Shown: positions 9,720 to 19,212 of the stretch, one piece after another
How positions within the stretch are numbered: the first letter of the stretch is position 1
Layout: every line of letters starts with the position of its first letter
Source of the DNA: Pseudomonas sp. URMO17WK12:I11
GTDB taxonomy: Bacteria; Pseudomonadota; Gammaproteobacteria; Pseudomonadales; Pseudomonadaceae
Direction of reading: 5' to 3'
DNA length: 64,000 nt
Assembly: GCF_007677725.1 (NCBI RefSeq)
Contig: NZ_VEDF01000002.1
Coordinates: forward strand, 248,001-312,000
Program-made: the position numbers and the translations under genes
The notes under the pieces: model-generated
The model's input: only the letters and a program-made list of their open reading frames with translations
Told to the model about the DNA's origin: nothing
Databases searched by the model: none

Positions 9720-10901
9720 ATGACAATCTCGGTTATCAGCAACGACAGCCAGGCCCTGGCTGCCGCCGAACACATCGCCCAGCAACTCAGACGCGACAGC
9801 GCCCTGCGCGACCGCGAGCGGCGCCTGCCGCACGCCGAGCTGGAACTGTTCACCCGCTCAGGCCTGTGGGCCATCAGCGTGCCGAAAGCGTTCGGCGGCG
9901 CCGGCGTATCCAGCGTCACCCTGGCTCAGGTCATCGCCCGCATCGCCCAGGCCGACGCCTCCCTCGGCCAGATTCCGCAGAACCACTTCTATGCCCTCGA
10001 AGTGCTGCGGGTCAACGGCAGTGCCGAGCAGCAACGGCGCCTGTATGCCGAGGTACTGGCTGGCCGCCGATTCGGCAACGCCCTGGCCGAACTGGGCACC
10101 AAGACCGCCCACGATCGCACCACCCGCTTGACCCGCGACGGCAGTGGCTACCGCATCAACGGGCGCAAGTTCTACGCTACCGGTGCCCTGTATGCCCAGC
10201 GCATCCCTACCTCGGTAATCGACGAGCAGGGCCGCCAGCAGCTGGCCTTCGTGCCTGCCGACAGTCAGGGCCTGCAAGTGATCGATGACTGGAGCGGGTT
10301 TGGCCAGCGCACTACCGGCAGTGGCTCGGTGGTGTTCGACGACGTATGGGTCGAGGCCGACGATGTGGTGCCGTTCGAGAGTGCTTTCGAGCGGCCGACG
10401 CCGGTCGGTCCACTGGCGCAGATTCTCCATGCCGCCATCGACACCGGTATCGCCCGCGCCGCGCTGGACGATGCGCTGAACTTCGTGCGCACGCGCAGCC
10501 GACCGTGGGTCGACGCGGGCCTGGACAAAGCCAGCGATGACCCGCTGACGTTGAAGAGTTTCGGTCAACTGGTGATTCGTCTGCATGCCACCGAAGCATT
10601 GCTCGAACGCGCAGGCGAATACCTTGACCGCGCCCAGGCCCAGAGCGATGCCGACAGCGTCGCCGCAGCGTCGATCGCCGTGGCCGAGGCGCGCGCGATC
10701 AGCACCGAGATTTCCCTGGCCGCCAGCACCACGCTATTCGAACTGGCCGGCAGCCAGGCCACCCTGGCCGAGCACAACCTCGATCGCCACTGGCGCAATG
10801 CCCGCGTCCATACCCTGCACGACCCTGTGCGCTGGAAGTACCACGCCATCGGCAACTACTACCTCAACGACGAGAAGCCGCCACGCCGAGGGACCCTCTG
10901 A
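9720..10901 (+). CDS. SfnB-like acyl-CoA-dehydrogenase-fold flavoprotein (second of two)
   Basis: This is a paralogue of the preceding gene, sharing RSGLWAISVPKAFGG, SDGFGQRTT-type central motifs and the closing DRHWRNARVHTLHDPVRWKYHAIGNYY. I set the start at ATG 9720, preceded by GGAGAA five bases upstream, giving 393 residues; a GTG at 9708 would add four residues. It follows its paralogue by 75 nt and its stop overlaps the next start (TGATG). The two copies probably arose by tandem duplication and may handle different substrates or form a hetero-oligomer. A monooxygenase role in sulfur scavenging is inferred from family and context. Confidence 0.85.
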   Translation: MTISVISNDSQALAAAEHIAQQLRRDSALRDRERRLPHAELELFTRSGLWAISVPKAFGGAGVSSVTLAQVIARIAQADASLGQIPQNHFYALEVLRVNGSAEQQRRLYAEVLAGRRFGNALAELGTKTAHDRTTRLTRDGSGYRINGRKFYATGALYAQRIPTSVIDEQGRQQLAFVPADSQGLQVIDDWSGFGQRTTGSGSVVFDDVWVEADDVVPFESAFERPTPVGPLAQILHAAIDTGIARAALDDALNFVRTRSRPWVDAGLDKASDDPLTLKSFGQLVIRLHATEALLERAGEYLDRAQAQSDADSVAAASIAVAEARAISTEISLAASTTLFELAGSQATLAEHNLDRHWRNARVHTLHDPVRWKYHAIGNYYLNDEKPPRRGTL

Positions 10902-12292
10902 TGGCCAAGCAGATTTTGCTCAACGCCTTCAACATGAACTGCATCGGCCACATCAATCATGGGCTCTGGACCCACCCGCGCGACACCTCGACCGAGTACA
11001 AGACGCTGCGCTACTGGACCGACCTGGCGCGCCTGTTGGAGCGTGGACTGTTCGATGGCCTGTTCATCGCCGACATCGTCGGCACCTACGATGTCTATGG
11101 CAAATCCCTGGACGTGCCGCTCAGGGAAGCGATCCAGGTGCCGGTCAACGACCCGTTGCTGCTGGTGTCGGCCATGGCTGGCGCTACCCGTCACCTGGGC
11201 TTTGGCCTCACCGCCAACCTGACCTACGAGGCGCCCTACCTGTTCGCCCGGCGCCTTTCGACCCTCGACCACCTGAGCGACGGTCGCATCGGCTGGAACA
11301 TCGTCACCGGTTACCTCGACAGCGCCGCGCGCGCCATGGGCCTGGCCCAGCAACCGGAACACGACCGGCGCTACGACCAGGCCGATGAATACCTGCAGGT
11401 GCTGTACAAACTGCTCGAAGGCAGCTGGGACCAGGACGCCGTGGTCAATGACCGCCAGCGCCGGGTGTATGCCGAGCCAGGCAAAGTGCACAAGGTCCGC
11501 CACCAAGGCGAGTTCTACACCGTCGAGGGTTACCACCTGTGCGAGCCCTCGCCGCAGCGCACCCCGGTGCTGTTCCAGGCCGGCAGCTCGGCGCGTGGCC
11601 TGGCCTTCGCCGGCAACCACGCCGAGTGCGTGTTCATCAGCGGCCAGGACAAGCCAGCCACGCGCGCCCAGGTCGACAAGGTGCGCGCGGCGGCCAGGGC
11701 CGCTGGCCGCGACCCGCATGCGCTGAAGGTGTTCATGGGCATCACCGTGGTGGTTGCGGCCACCGAGCAGCAAGCCCAGGCCAAGCACGCCGAGTACCTG
11801 CGCTACGCCAGCGCCGAGGCCGGGGTGGCGCACTTTGCCGCGTCCACCGGCATCGACTTCGCCGCCTATGAACTGGACGAGCCGATCGGGGCCAACCAGG
11901 GCAATGCGATCCAGTCGGCGACCCGCCAGCTCCAGGAAAACCCCTGGACCCGCCGGCGCCTGCTCGAGCAGCACGCCCTGGGTGGGCGCTATGTGACCCT
12001 GGTCGGCGCGCCCGAGCAGGTAGCCGAGCAGCTGATCGCCTGGATCGATGAAACCGGGCTGGACGGCTTCAACCTGACCCGCACCGTCACGCCGGAAAGC
12101 TACGAGGATTTCATCGACCTGGTGATTCCGCAGTTGCAGCAGCGGGGCCGCTACAAGACTGCCTACTGCGAGGGCACCCTGCGCGAGAAGCTGTTCGCCA
12201 GCGACCATCCGTACCTGCCGGCCGACCACCCCGGCGCCGGTTATCGCACCACCCACACCCCTGCCCCGACTGGAGCCCTGCACCATGCTTGA
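10901..12292 (+). CDS. DszA/NtaA/SnaA-family FMN-dependent monooxygenase
   Basis: This 463-residue luciferase-like (LLM) flavin monooxygenase is of the NtaA/SnaA/DszA group. These enzymes use FMNH2 from a separate reductase to cleave C-N or C-S bonds. Diagnostic features are the opening MAKQILLNAFNMNC, ERGLFDGLFIADIVG, the LSDGRIGWNIVTGYLDSAARAMG region and the PVLFQAGSS flavin-site motif. It overlaps the upstream flavoprotein by 1 nt and the downstream binding protein by 8 nt. It probably acts in the same desulfurisation route as the two SfnB-like proteins. The substrate cannot be read from sequence; sulfones, sulfides or sulfonates are candidates. Confidence 0.87.
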   Translation: MAKQILLNAFNMNCIGHINHGLWTHPRDTSTEYKTLRYWTDLARLLERGLFDGLFIADIVGTYDVYGKSLDVPLREAIQVPVNDPLLLVSAMAGATRHLGFGLTANLTYEAPYLFARRLSTLDHLSDGRIGWNIVTGYLDSAARAMGLAQQPEHDRRYDQADEYLQVLYKLLEGSWDQDAVVNDRQRRVYAEPGKVHKVRHQGEFYTVEGYHLCEPSPQRTPVLFQAGSSARGLAFAGNHAECVFISGQDKPATRAQVDKVRAAARAAGRDPHALKVFMGITVVVAATEQQAQAKHAEYLRYASAEAGVAHFAASTGIDFAAYELDEPIGANQGNAIQSATRQLQENPWTRRRLLEQHALGGRYVTLVGAPEQVAEQLIAWIDETGLDGFNLTRTVTPESYEDFIDLVIPQLQQRGRYKTAYCEGTLREKLFASDHPYLPADHPGAGYRTTHTPAPTGALHHA

Positions 12293-13085
12293 ACGACTGA
12301 TTCGGCCCGTCGCGGCCATTGCATTGAGCCTCGGCCTGACAGCCAGCGCCCTGGCTACCGAACCGCTGAAGATCGGCACCACCTCGGCGTTCGCCATTCC
12401 CTTGGAAGCGGCAGTCGAAGAAGCGCACAAACAAGGTCTGGAAGTGAAGCTGATCGAGTTCAGCGACTGGATCGCGCCCAATGTCAGCCTCAACAGTGGC
12501 GACATCGACGTGAATTATTTCCAGCACATTCCCTTCCTGGAAAACGCCAAGGCCGCTGCCGGCTTCAAGCTGGTGCCCTATGCGCCGGGCATCATCAACA
12601 ACGTCGGCCTGTATTCGAAGAAGTACCACAGCTTCGACGAGCTGCCGGTCGGTGCCAGCGTGGCCATCGCCAATGACCCGATCAACAGCGGCCGCGGCCT
12701 GCAGTTGCTGGCCAAGGCCGGGTTGATCAGCCTCAAGCCAGGCGTCGGCTACAAGGCTAGCGAAGACGACATCGTCGCCAATCCCAAGCAGCTGAAGATC
12801 CTTCAGGTCGAGGCGGTGCAATTGGTCCGCGCCTATGACGATGCCGACCTGGTCCAGGGCTACCCGGCCTACATCCGCCTGGCCAACAGCTTCGATGCCA
12901 CCTCGGCGCTGCTGTTCGACGGCCTGGAGAACAAAGAGTACGTGATCCAGTTCGTCATTCGCCCGCAAAGCCAGGACGATCCACGCCTGGCCAAGTTCGT
13001 CGACATCTACCAGCATTCGCCTGCGGTGCGTGCAGCGCTGAACAAGGCCCATGGCAACCTCTACCAGGCCGGCTGGGAAGGTTGA
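12285..13085 (+). CDS. MetQ/NlpA-family substrate-binding protein without lipobox
   Basis: This 266-residue protein is of the NlpA/MetQ family, which binds methionine and related molecules. The core motif is [14 protein letters not shown], then [13 protein letters not shown] and [21 protein letters not shown]. The signal sequence runs to about ASALATEP and contains no cysteine. Unlike most MetQ proteins it is therefore predicted to be a soluble periplasmic protein, not a lipoprotein. It is followed one base later by the MetN-like ATPase and then the MetI-like permease. Within this operon the ligand is probably the organosulfur substrate of the oxygenases, or methionine. Confidence 0.85.
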   Translation: MLERLIRPVAAIALSLGLTASALATEPLKIGTTSAFAIPLEAAVEEAHKQGLEVKLIEFSDWIAPNVSLNSGDIDVNYFQHIPFLENAKAAAGFKLVPYAPGIINNVGLYSKKYHSFDELPVGASVAIANDPINSGRGLQLLAKAGLISLKPGVGYKASEDDIVANPKQLKILQVEAVQLVRAYDDADLVQGYPAYIRLANSFDATSALLFDGLENKEYVIQFVIRPQSQDDPRLAKFVDIYQHSPAVRAALNKAHGNLYQAGWEG

Positions 13086-13086
13086 C

Positions 13087-14196
13087 ATGAGCCAGGCCAA
13101 CGCGCTCAGGGCGCCTACCCCGCAACCGACCCGCAGCAGCGCCCGGCAACAGGCGCTGCGCCCAGAGGTCAACGATGCCCATGTGCGCTTCATCGGCCTG
13201 GGCAAGACCTATCCCGGCCAGCCGCAGCCCGCGCTGCAGGGCATCGATCTGAACATCCGCCGTGGCGAGATCTTCGGCATCATCGGCCGCAGCGGCGCCG
13301 GCAAGTCGTCGCTGCTGCGCACCATCAATCGCCTGGAGCAGCCGAGCCAGGGCCGCGTACTGATCGACCAGGTCGACATCGCGGCATTCGACGAGGCGCG
13401 TCTGGTCACCCTGCGCCGACGCATCGGCATGATCTTCCAGCATTTCAACCTGATGTCGGCCAAGACAGTCTGGCAGAACGTCGAGCTGCCCTTGAAAGTG
13501 GCCGGCATGGCCAAGCCCGAGCGGCGCCGCAAGGTGCAAGCGCTGCTGGAACTGGTGGGTTTGCAGGACAAACACCAGGTTTATCCGGCGCAGCTGTCAG
13601 GCGGCCAGAAACAGCGCGTCGGCATCGCGCGGGCATTGGTGCACGACCCGGACATTCTGCTGTGCGATGAAGCCACCTCGGCGCTGGACCCGGAAACCAC
13701 CGCCTCAATTCTCGAATTGCTGCGCGACATCAATGCGAGGCTGGGCCTGACCGTGGTGCTGATTACCCATGAAATGGCGGTGATCCGCGATATCTGCCAC
13801 CGCGTGGTGGTGCTCGAGCGCGGTGCGGTCGTGGAGCAGGGTGATGTCTGGCGCGTGTTCGGCAGCCCACGGCATGAGGTGACGCGCACGCTGCTCGCGC
13901 CGTTGCAGGCCAGGTTGCCGGCAGCGTTGCAGGCCAGGCTGCAGGGCAGTCCCTCCGCCCAAGGCAGTGCCGTGGTGCTGAAACTGAGCGTGCTCGGCGA
14001 GCCGCCATTGTCCGAGCTGTTCGCTGACCTGGGTGGGCGCGTGCACCTGCTGCAAGGCGGCGTCGAGAGCATCGGTGGGCATGTGCTTGGGCAATTGATC
14101 CTGGCGGTAAAGGATTCACCGCACCCGCCTGCGCGGTTGCTCGAACGCGCCCGCAACTGGGCTGAACACGCGGAGGTACTCGGCCATGTGGATTGA
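13087..14196 (+). CDS. metN: MetN-like ABC transporter ATP-binding protein with NIL domain
   Basis: This 369-residue ATPase is of the methionine-uptake type. A polar N-terminal extension of about 30 residues precedes the nucleotide-binding domain. Walker A is GRSGAGKS, the signature is [15 protein letters not shown], Walker B is [14 protein letters not shown], and ITHEMAV holds the switch His. The last 80 residues ([17 protein letters not shown] onward) form the NIL/ACT-like domain through which MetN is inhibited by intracellular substrate. I chose ATG 13087, one base after the binding-protein stop. It overlaps the permease gene by 11 nt. The substrate may be methionine or another organosulfur compound. 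Confidence 0.88.
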   Translation: MSQANALRAPTPQPTRSSARQQALRPEVNDAHVRFIGLGKTYPGQPQPALQGIDLNIRRGEIFGIIGRSGAGKSSLLRTINRLEQPSQGRVLIDQVDIAAFDEARLVTLRRRIGMIFQHFNLMSAKTVWQNVELPLKVAGMAKPERRRKVQALLELVGLQDKHQVYPAQLSGGQKQRVGIARALVHDPDILLCDEATSALDPETTASILELLRDINARLGLTVVLITHEMAVIRDICHRVVVLERGAVVEQGDVWRVFGSPRHEVTRTLLAPLQARLPAALQARLQGSPSAQGSAVVLKLSVLGEPPLSELFADLGGRVHLLQGGVESIGGHVLGQLILAVKDSPHPPARLLERARNWAEHAEVLGHVD

Positions 14197-14830
14197 CCGC
14201 TTGCTCGAAGGGCTGCTCGACACTTTGCTGATGGTTGGCGTGTCTTCGCTGGTCGCGTTGCTGGTGGGCGTACCGATGGCTGTGCTGCTGGTGACCAGCG
14301 ACAAGGGCGGCATTTATCAGGCGCCGCTGCTCAACCGCGTGCTGGGCGCCTTCGTCAACCTGTTCCGCTCGATCCCGTTCCTGATCCTGATGGTCGCGCT
14401 GATTCCCTTCACCCGCCTGGTGGTGGGCACCACCTATGGCGTGTGGGCCGCAGTAGTACCCTTGACCATCGCCGCCACGCCGTTTTTCGCGCGCATTGCC
14501 GAGGTGAGTCTGCGCGAGGTCGACCACGGCCTGGTGGAAGCCGCCCAGGCCATGGGCTGCCGGCGCTGGCACATCGTCTGGCATGTACTGCTGCCCGAAG
14601 CATTGCCGGGCATCGTCGCTGGCTTCACCATCACCTTGGTGACGCTGATCAACTCATCGGCCATGGCCGGGGCGATCGGCGCCGGCGGGCTGGGCGACAT
14701 CGCCTATCGCTACGGCTATCAGCGCTTCGACAGCCAGATCATGCTCACCGTGATCGCCATGCTGGTGGCGTTGGTAGCGCTGATCCAGCTGGGCGGCGAT
14801 CGCCTGGCCAAAGGTCTGAACAAGCGTTGA
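14186..14830 (+). CDS. metI: MetI-like ABC transporter permease
   Basis: This 214-residue permease has five or six membrane segments. The family's EAA loop reads [26 protein letters not shown], visible around residues 120-145. The [28 protein letters not shown] segment near the C-terminus is strongly MetI-like. It is the last gene of the sfnB-like/DszA-like/MetQNI operon. It ends 14 nt from the convergent GGDEF-EAL gene, with no obvious terminator between them. A dimer pairs with two MetN-like ATPases. Confidence 0.88.
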   Translation: MWIDRLLEGLLDTLLMVGVSSLVALLVGVPMAVLLVTSDKGGIYQAPLLNRVLGAFVNLFRSIPFLILMVALIPFTRLVVGTTYGVWAAVVPLTIAATPFFARIAEVSLREVDHGLVEAAQAMGCRRWHIVWHVLLPEALPGIVAGFTITLVTLINSSAMAGAIGAGGLGDIAYRYGYQRFDSQIMLTVIAMLVALVALIQLGGDRLAKGLNKR

Positions 14831-14844
14831 GTCGTGCGCGGCCA

Positions 14845-16740
14845 TCAGCCCCACTGCAGATCCGCAGCGGGCACCGGCCGGCCGAACCAGTAGCCCTGGC
14901 CCAGCTGGCATTGCTGCTCGAGCAGAAAACGCGCCTGCTCAGCCTGCTCGATGCCCTCGGCGTGCACCTGCATGCCCATGCTGTGCGCCAGCGCGATGAT
15001 CACCCGCACGATGGCGACATCGTCCTCGTCCAGCGGTAGCCCGGCGACGAAGCCCTGGTCGATCTTGAGTTTTTGCACCGGCAGGCGCTTGAGCCGCAGC
15101 AGCGACGAGTAGCCGGTGCCGAAATCGTCGATGGCCAGGTTCAGACCCAGTTCGCGCAAACGATGCAACTGCTCGAGCGCTGCCTCAGGGTCTTCCATGA
15201 CTGCGCTTTCGGTCACCTCCAGCTCCAGCAAGGCCGGGTCCAGGCCAGTTTCGTGCAACACATCGGCCACTTGCCGGTACAAGGCATGCTGGCCGAACAG
15301 CCGGCTGGAGATGTTCACCGCCACGAAGGTCAACGCCCGCCCATCCAGCTGCCAACGCACCATCTGCCGACAGGCTTCGCGCAGGACCCAGGCATCGATC
15401 TCGGCGATCAGCCCGGTTCGTTCGGCAATCGGGATGAATTCGCCCGGCGGCACCAGCCCGCGCTCGGGGTGTTGCCAGCGCACCAATGCCTCGACCCCGA
15501 CGATCTGTGTGCTGAACAAATCGTGCACCGGCTGATAGAACACCCGCAGTTCGTCGGTGGCCAAGGCGCGGCGCAGCTCGCTGGCGGTTTCTACCCGGTG
15601 TTGGGCATGGGCGGTCAACTCCTCGGTGTACAACGCATAGCAGGCGCGGCCGTTGCCCTTGGCCTTGAACAACGCCGAGTCGGCATTGCGCAGCAGCTGC
15701 TCGGCGCTCAAGGCGTCGTTGGGGAACAGGCTGATACCGACACTGGCGCTGATGAACAGCCGGTGGCCATCGAATTCGAAGGGCTCGCGCATGCGCTCGA
15801 TGATGCGCTGCGCCAATTTGCCGGCCTGGCCGACCTGATGACAGTGTTCGGCGAGCACGCCGAATTCATCCCCGCCCAGGCGCGCCAGGGTCACGTGGGT
15901 GCCGACGGCATCGAGCAAGCGCTCGCCGACCAGCTTGAGCAATTGATCGCCGACGGTATGGCCGAGGCCATCGTTGATACTCTGGAAGTGGTCCAGATCC
16001 AGCAGCAACAAGGCGCAGCCGCGCTTGTTGGCCTGCGCCGCCGCCAATGCCTGCGCGACCCGATCACTGAACAGCAAGCGGTTCGGCAGACCGGTCAGCG
16101 GGTCGTGGTGCGCCAGGTAGGCCAGCTCTTTTTCCGAATGCTTGATCGCACTGATGTCGCTGAACACCGCCACGTAGTGGCTGAGCTCACCGTCGTCATC
16201 GCGAATGGCGCTGATGGTTTGCCACTGCGGGTAGATCTCGCCACTTTTGCGGCGGTTCCAGATCTCGCCGCTCCATTCGCCCTGTTCCGCCAGGGTCGCG
16301 TAGATCGCCTGGTAGAACGGCAGACCATGGCGCCCGGACTTGAACTTGCTCGGGCGCTGGCCGAGGACCTCGTCCTGCTGATACCCGGTGATGCGCATGA
16401 ACGCGCGATTGACGTGCACGATCAGGCCTTGGCGGTCGGTGACCAGCACCCCTTCGAGGGTGCTGTCGAACACCGCGGCAGCCATGCGCAGGCGCTCGCG
16501 GTCCTCGCTGCGCAGGCGCGCGCCGATACCGATGAAGGTGAGCAGACGGACTCGCGAGACGTAGATCAGCAGCGCACTGATCAGCACCCAGACCACCACA
16601 TTGATCTGCCGTCCCACGGTCAAAGCCAGGGGATCGTCAGACATACTGCGCAGGACCACCTCGGCCAGCGCCAGCCAGAGGAACGAGAGCACCACGTAGA
16701 GCGCTGCCATGCGCAAGGCGTCGCGAACGGAAACAGACAT
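14845..16740 (-). CDS. Membrane PAS-GGDEF-EAL protein (c-di-GMP metabolism)
   Basis: The protein has 631 residues from the chosen start. Two N-terminal membrane segments (ALYVVLSFLWLALAEVV and INVVVWVLISALLIYV) precede a PAS domain (about residues 80-190), a GGDEF domain with intact LGGDEFGVL, and an EAL domain with VGVEALVRW and DDFGTGYSSL. No RxxD inhibition site is visible five residues before GGDEF. Both activities could be real; in P. aeruginosa the protein next to DesA (PipA, PA0285) has the same architecture and, as I recall, acts as a phosphodiesterase. An in-frame ATG at 16776 would add 12 residues. I prefer 16740 because the membrane helix follows directly. Confidence 0.87.
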   Translation of the reverse strand: MSVSVRDALRMAALYVVLSFLWLALAEVVLRSMSDDPLALTVGRQINVVVWVLISALLIYVSRVRLLTFIGIGARLRSEDRERLRMAAAVFDSTLEGVLVTDRQGLIVHVNRAFMRITGYQQDEVLGQRPSKFKSGRHGLPFYQAIYATLAEQGEWSGEIWNRRKSGEIYPQWQTISAIRDDDGELSHYVAVFSDISAIKHSEKELAYLAHHDPLTGLPNRLLFSDRVAQALAAAQANKRGCALLLLDLDHFQSINDGLGHTVGDQLLKLVGERLLDAVGTHVTLARLGGDEFGVLAEHCHQVGQAGKLAQRIIERMREPFEFDGHRLFISASVGISLFPNDALSAEQLLRNADSALFKAKGNGRACYALYTEELTAHAQHRVETASELRRALATDELRVFYQPVHDLFSTQIVGVEALVRWQHPERGLVPPGEFIPIAERTGLIAEIDAWVLREACRQMVRWQLDGRALTFVAVNISSRLFGQHALYRQVADVLHETGLDPALLELEVTESAVMEDPEAALEQLHRLRELGLNLAIDDFGTGYSSLLRLKRLPVQKLKIDQGFVAGLPLDEDDVAIVRVIIALAHSMGMQVHAEGIEQAEQARFLLEQQCQLGQGYWFGRPVPAADLQWG

Positions 16741-16888
16741 GTCGGGGGGAAAAGCCCATAAAAAAGAATGGGGCATTATAAAGGCTGAAACATGCCGTGA
16801 CTTCCTATCTGAAAGGGTGACTGGTTTTATTTCCCTGCCAAGGGATAATCACCTTTTTCCCCTGCATTCGCCGAGGGCATCTACACCT

Positions 16889-18073
16889 ATGTGGTACAAC
16901 GGTCTGCTCGACTTGTCGGCCTGGCAACTGGTTGGCGTCACCTTGCTGATGACTCACGTGACCATCGTCAGCGTCACCATCTACCTGCATCGCTATTCCG
17001 CCCACCGCGCCCTCGAGCTCAACGGCGCGCTCAAGCACTTCTTCCGTTTCTGGCTGTGGCTGAGCACCGCGCAGAACACCCGCGAATGGACGGCCGTGCA
17101 CCGCAAGCACCACGCCAAGTGCGAAACCGCGGACGACCCGCACAGTCCGGTATACAAAGGCCTGGGCACGGTACTGCGCAAAGGCGCCGAACTTTACCGG
17201 GAAGAGGCAGCCAACCCCGAAACCCTGCGCATCTATGGCAAGAACTGCCCGGACGACTGGATCGAACGCAACCTGTACTCGCGCTTCAAGCTGGGCGGTA
17301 TCGTGCTGATGGCGGTCATCGACCTGCTGCTGTTCGGCACCATCGGCATCACCATCTGGGCGGTGCAGATGATGTGGATCCCGTTCTGGGCCGCCGGAGT
17401 GGTCAACGGCCTGGGTCACGCCGTCGGCTATCGCAATTTCGAGTGCCGCGACGCCGCCACCAACCTGGTGCCTTGGGGCATCATCATCGGCGGCGAAGAG
17501 CTGCACAACAACCATCACACCTACCCCAACTCGGCCAAGCTTTCGGTCAAGCGCTGGGAGTTCGACATGGGCTGGGCCTGGATCCGTGTGCTGAGTTTCC
17601 TGCGCCTGGCCAAGGTGCAGCGGGTCGCGCCGATCGCCCACCGCGTCGAAGGCAAGGCCAGCCTGGACATGGACACGGCCATGGCGATTCTCAATAACCG
17701 CTTCCAGATCATGGCCCAGTACCGCAAACTGGTGATTGGCCCGCTGGTCAAGCAGGAACTGGCCAAGGTCGATGATTCGGTACGCCACCGCTTCCGCCGG
17801 GCCAAGCGCCTGCTGTCGCGCGAAACCAGCTTGCTCGAAGACCGTCACCACCTGCGCATCGAAACCATGCTGGCCCACAGCCAGGCCCTGAAGACCATCT
17901 ACGAGAAGCGCCTGGCGCTGCAGCAGATCTGGGCGCGCACCAGCGCCAACGGCCACGACATGCTCGCCGCGATCAAGGACTGGGTACACGAGGCCGAGGC
18001 CAGCGGCATCCAGTCGTTGCGCGACTTCGCCGAGCAACTGAAAACCTATTCCCTGCGCCCCACCGCGGGCTGA
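16889..18073 (+). CDS. desA: Membrane fatty-acid desaturase DesA
   Basis: This 394-residue integral-membrane di-iron desaturase acts on acyl chains of phospholipids and so adjusts membrane fluidity. The three histidine boxes are visible: HRYSAHR near residue 37, HRKHHAKCE near 72 and HNNHHTYPNS near 210. Hydrophobic helices lie between them. I set the start at MWYNGLLDL, matching the 394-residue DesA of P. aeruginosa. It is divergent from the GGDEF-EAL gene, and a PAS-GGDEF gene follows on the same strand. A C-terminal helical region of about 130 residues follows the last His box. Cofactors are electrons from a ferredoxin or similar carrier, not encoded here. Confidence 0.9.
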   Translation: MWYNGLLDLSAWQLVGVTLLMTHVTIVSVTIYLHRYSAHRALELNGALKHFFRFWLWLSTAQNTREWTAVHRKHHAKCETADDPHSPVYKGLGTVLRKGAELYREEAANPETLRIYGKNCPDDWIERNLYSRFKLGGIVLMAVIDLLLFGTIGITIWAVQMMWIPFWAAGVVNGLGHAVGYRNFECRDAATNLVPWGIIIGGEELHNNHHTYPNSAKLSVKRWEFDMGWAWIRVLSFLRLAKVQRVAPIAHRVEGKASLDMDTAMAILNNRFQIMAQYRKLVIGPLVKQELAKVDDSVRHRFRRAKRLLSRETSLLEDRHHLRIETMLAHSQALKTIYEKRLALQQIWARTSANGHDMLAAIKDWVHEAEASGIQSLRDFAEQLKTYSLRPTAG

Positions 18074-18087
18074 TCACCGCTGATCGG

Positions 18088-18108
18088 CACGCCCTGCAAT
18101 GGGGCGTG
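18088..18108 (+). terminator. Hairpin after desA
   Basis: CACGCCC and GGGCGTG form a 7-bp perfect stem 15 nt after the desA stop. There is no T-tract, so it may be a processed 3' end or weak terminator rather than a classical intrinsic one. Confidence 0.35.
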
Positions 18109-18216
18109 TCACTGGGAACTTCCGCTTTGAAAATCCACTCAAAATCGGCATATCGCCCCGCGTGGCGGGCCGGTTAATGGCCGCGCGCCTCATCGTTGAG
18201 ATCCTGCTCCGTGCAC

Positions 18217-19197
18217 ATGGCCAAGACTCCCTCGTTGTCAGGTACCCCGCCGCCTGAAGCTGCGCAAACGTTGCTCGCCCTGCTCCACGCCCAGGGCGAA
18301 GTCGCGCGCCTGAGCGAACGTGAACAGCTGTTCAGCGCCTTGCTCGACAGCGTCAATGCCGTGCTGTGGGCCTTCGATTGGGAAACCCGCCAAGTGCTGT
18401 ATGTCAGCCCGGCCTACGAACGCATCTTCGGCCGCCCGGTGAGCCTGGTGCTGGCCGACTTCAATGAATGGCGCGACAGCATCTACCCCGACGACCTGGA
18501 ATTCGCCGAAAACACCCTTTCGCAAGTGCTGGTCAAAGGCGCCGTGGAAGACCGCGAGTACCGCATCATCAACGCCAGCGGCCAAGTACGCTGGCTCAGC
18601 GACAAGTGCTACATCAACCAGCACCGCACCGGCGAGCGGGTGATCATCGTCGGTATCGCCGAGGACATCACCGAAAAGAAGCAGTTGGAGGGCGAGTTGC
18701 ATCGCCTGGCGACCACCGACGTACTGACCCAGACCAGCAATCGCCGGCATTTCTTCGAATATGCCCAGCAGGCCTTCGACAGCGCGCGCCAGGACGGCGC
18801 GCCGCTGGCTTTCCTGCTGCTGGACATCGATGATTTCAAGCGTATCAACGACACCTACGGCCATCAGCAGGGGGATCAGGTACTGCAGCGCGTGGCTGAA
18901 AGTGGCCGGGCGGTGCTGCGCCGTGGCGACATGTTCGGGCGCATTGGCGGTGAGGAGTTCGCTGCCGTGTTTCCGGGGTGCAGCGCGCAGCTGGCCGAGC
19001 AGATTGCCGAGCGCTTGCAGCGCGAAATCCAGCGCCAGGTTTTCAACCACGGCGAGCAGACCTACAACGTCACGGTAAGCCAAGGGCTGACCGGCCTCAC
19101 TGATGCCGACGAGTCGCTCGATACCCTGTTCGCCCGCGCCGATGCGGCGATGTATCAAGCCAAGCGCCAAGGCAAGAACCAGATTGTCCTGGCTTGA
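18217..19197 (+). CDS. PAS-GGDEF diguanylate cyclase
   Basis: This cytoplasmic protein of 326 residues makes c-di-GMP. A PAS domain with PAC-like end (YVSPAYERIFGRP, then WRDSIYPDDLEFAE and EYRIINASGQVRWLS) is followed by a GGDEF domain with active-site RIGGEEFAAVF. An RRGD inhibitory I-site lies exactly five residues before the active-site motif, which predicts product inhibition. No membrane helix is present. I chose ATG 18217 over an upstream TTG and GTG, because the protein then has the length of its P. aeruginosa counterpart near desA. Its 3' end lies 15 nt from the convergent HDOD gene. Confidence 0.87.
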   Translation: MAKTPSLSGTPPPEAAQTLLALLHAQGEVARLSEREQLFSALLDSVNAVLWAFDWETRQVLYVSPAYERIFGRPVSLVLADFNEWRDSIYPDDLEFAENTLSQVLVKGAVEDREYRIINASGQVRWLSDKCYINQHRTGERVIIVGIAEDITEKKQLEGELHRLATTDVLTQTSNRRHFFEYAQQAFDSARQDGAPLAFLLLDIDDFKRINDTYGHQQGDQVLQRVAESGRAVLRRGDMFGRIGGEEFAAVFPGCSAQLAEQIAERLQREIQRQVFNHGEQTYNVTVSQGLTGLTDADESLDTLFARADAAMYQAKRQGKNQIVLA

Positions 19198-19212
19198 CCG
19201 CCACGCGCCGGC

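Noticed and set aside
12200..12290. Search for a SAM or other riboswitch ahead of the MetQNI-like genes
   Set aside because: The region is coding for the preceding monooxygenase, leaving no leader. No riboswitch was seen.
15073..16761. 562-residue plus-strand frame opposite the GGDEF-EAL gene
   Set aside because: Antisense to a gene with clear GGDEF and EAL motifs. Composition is shadow-like.
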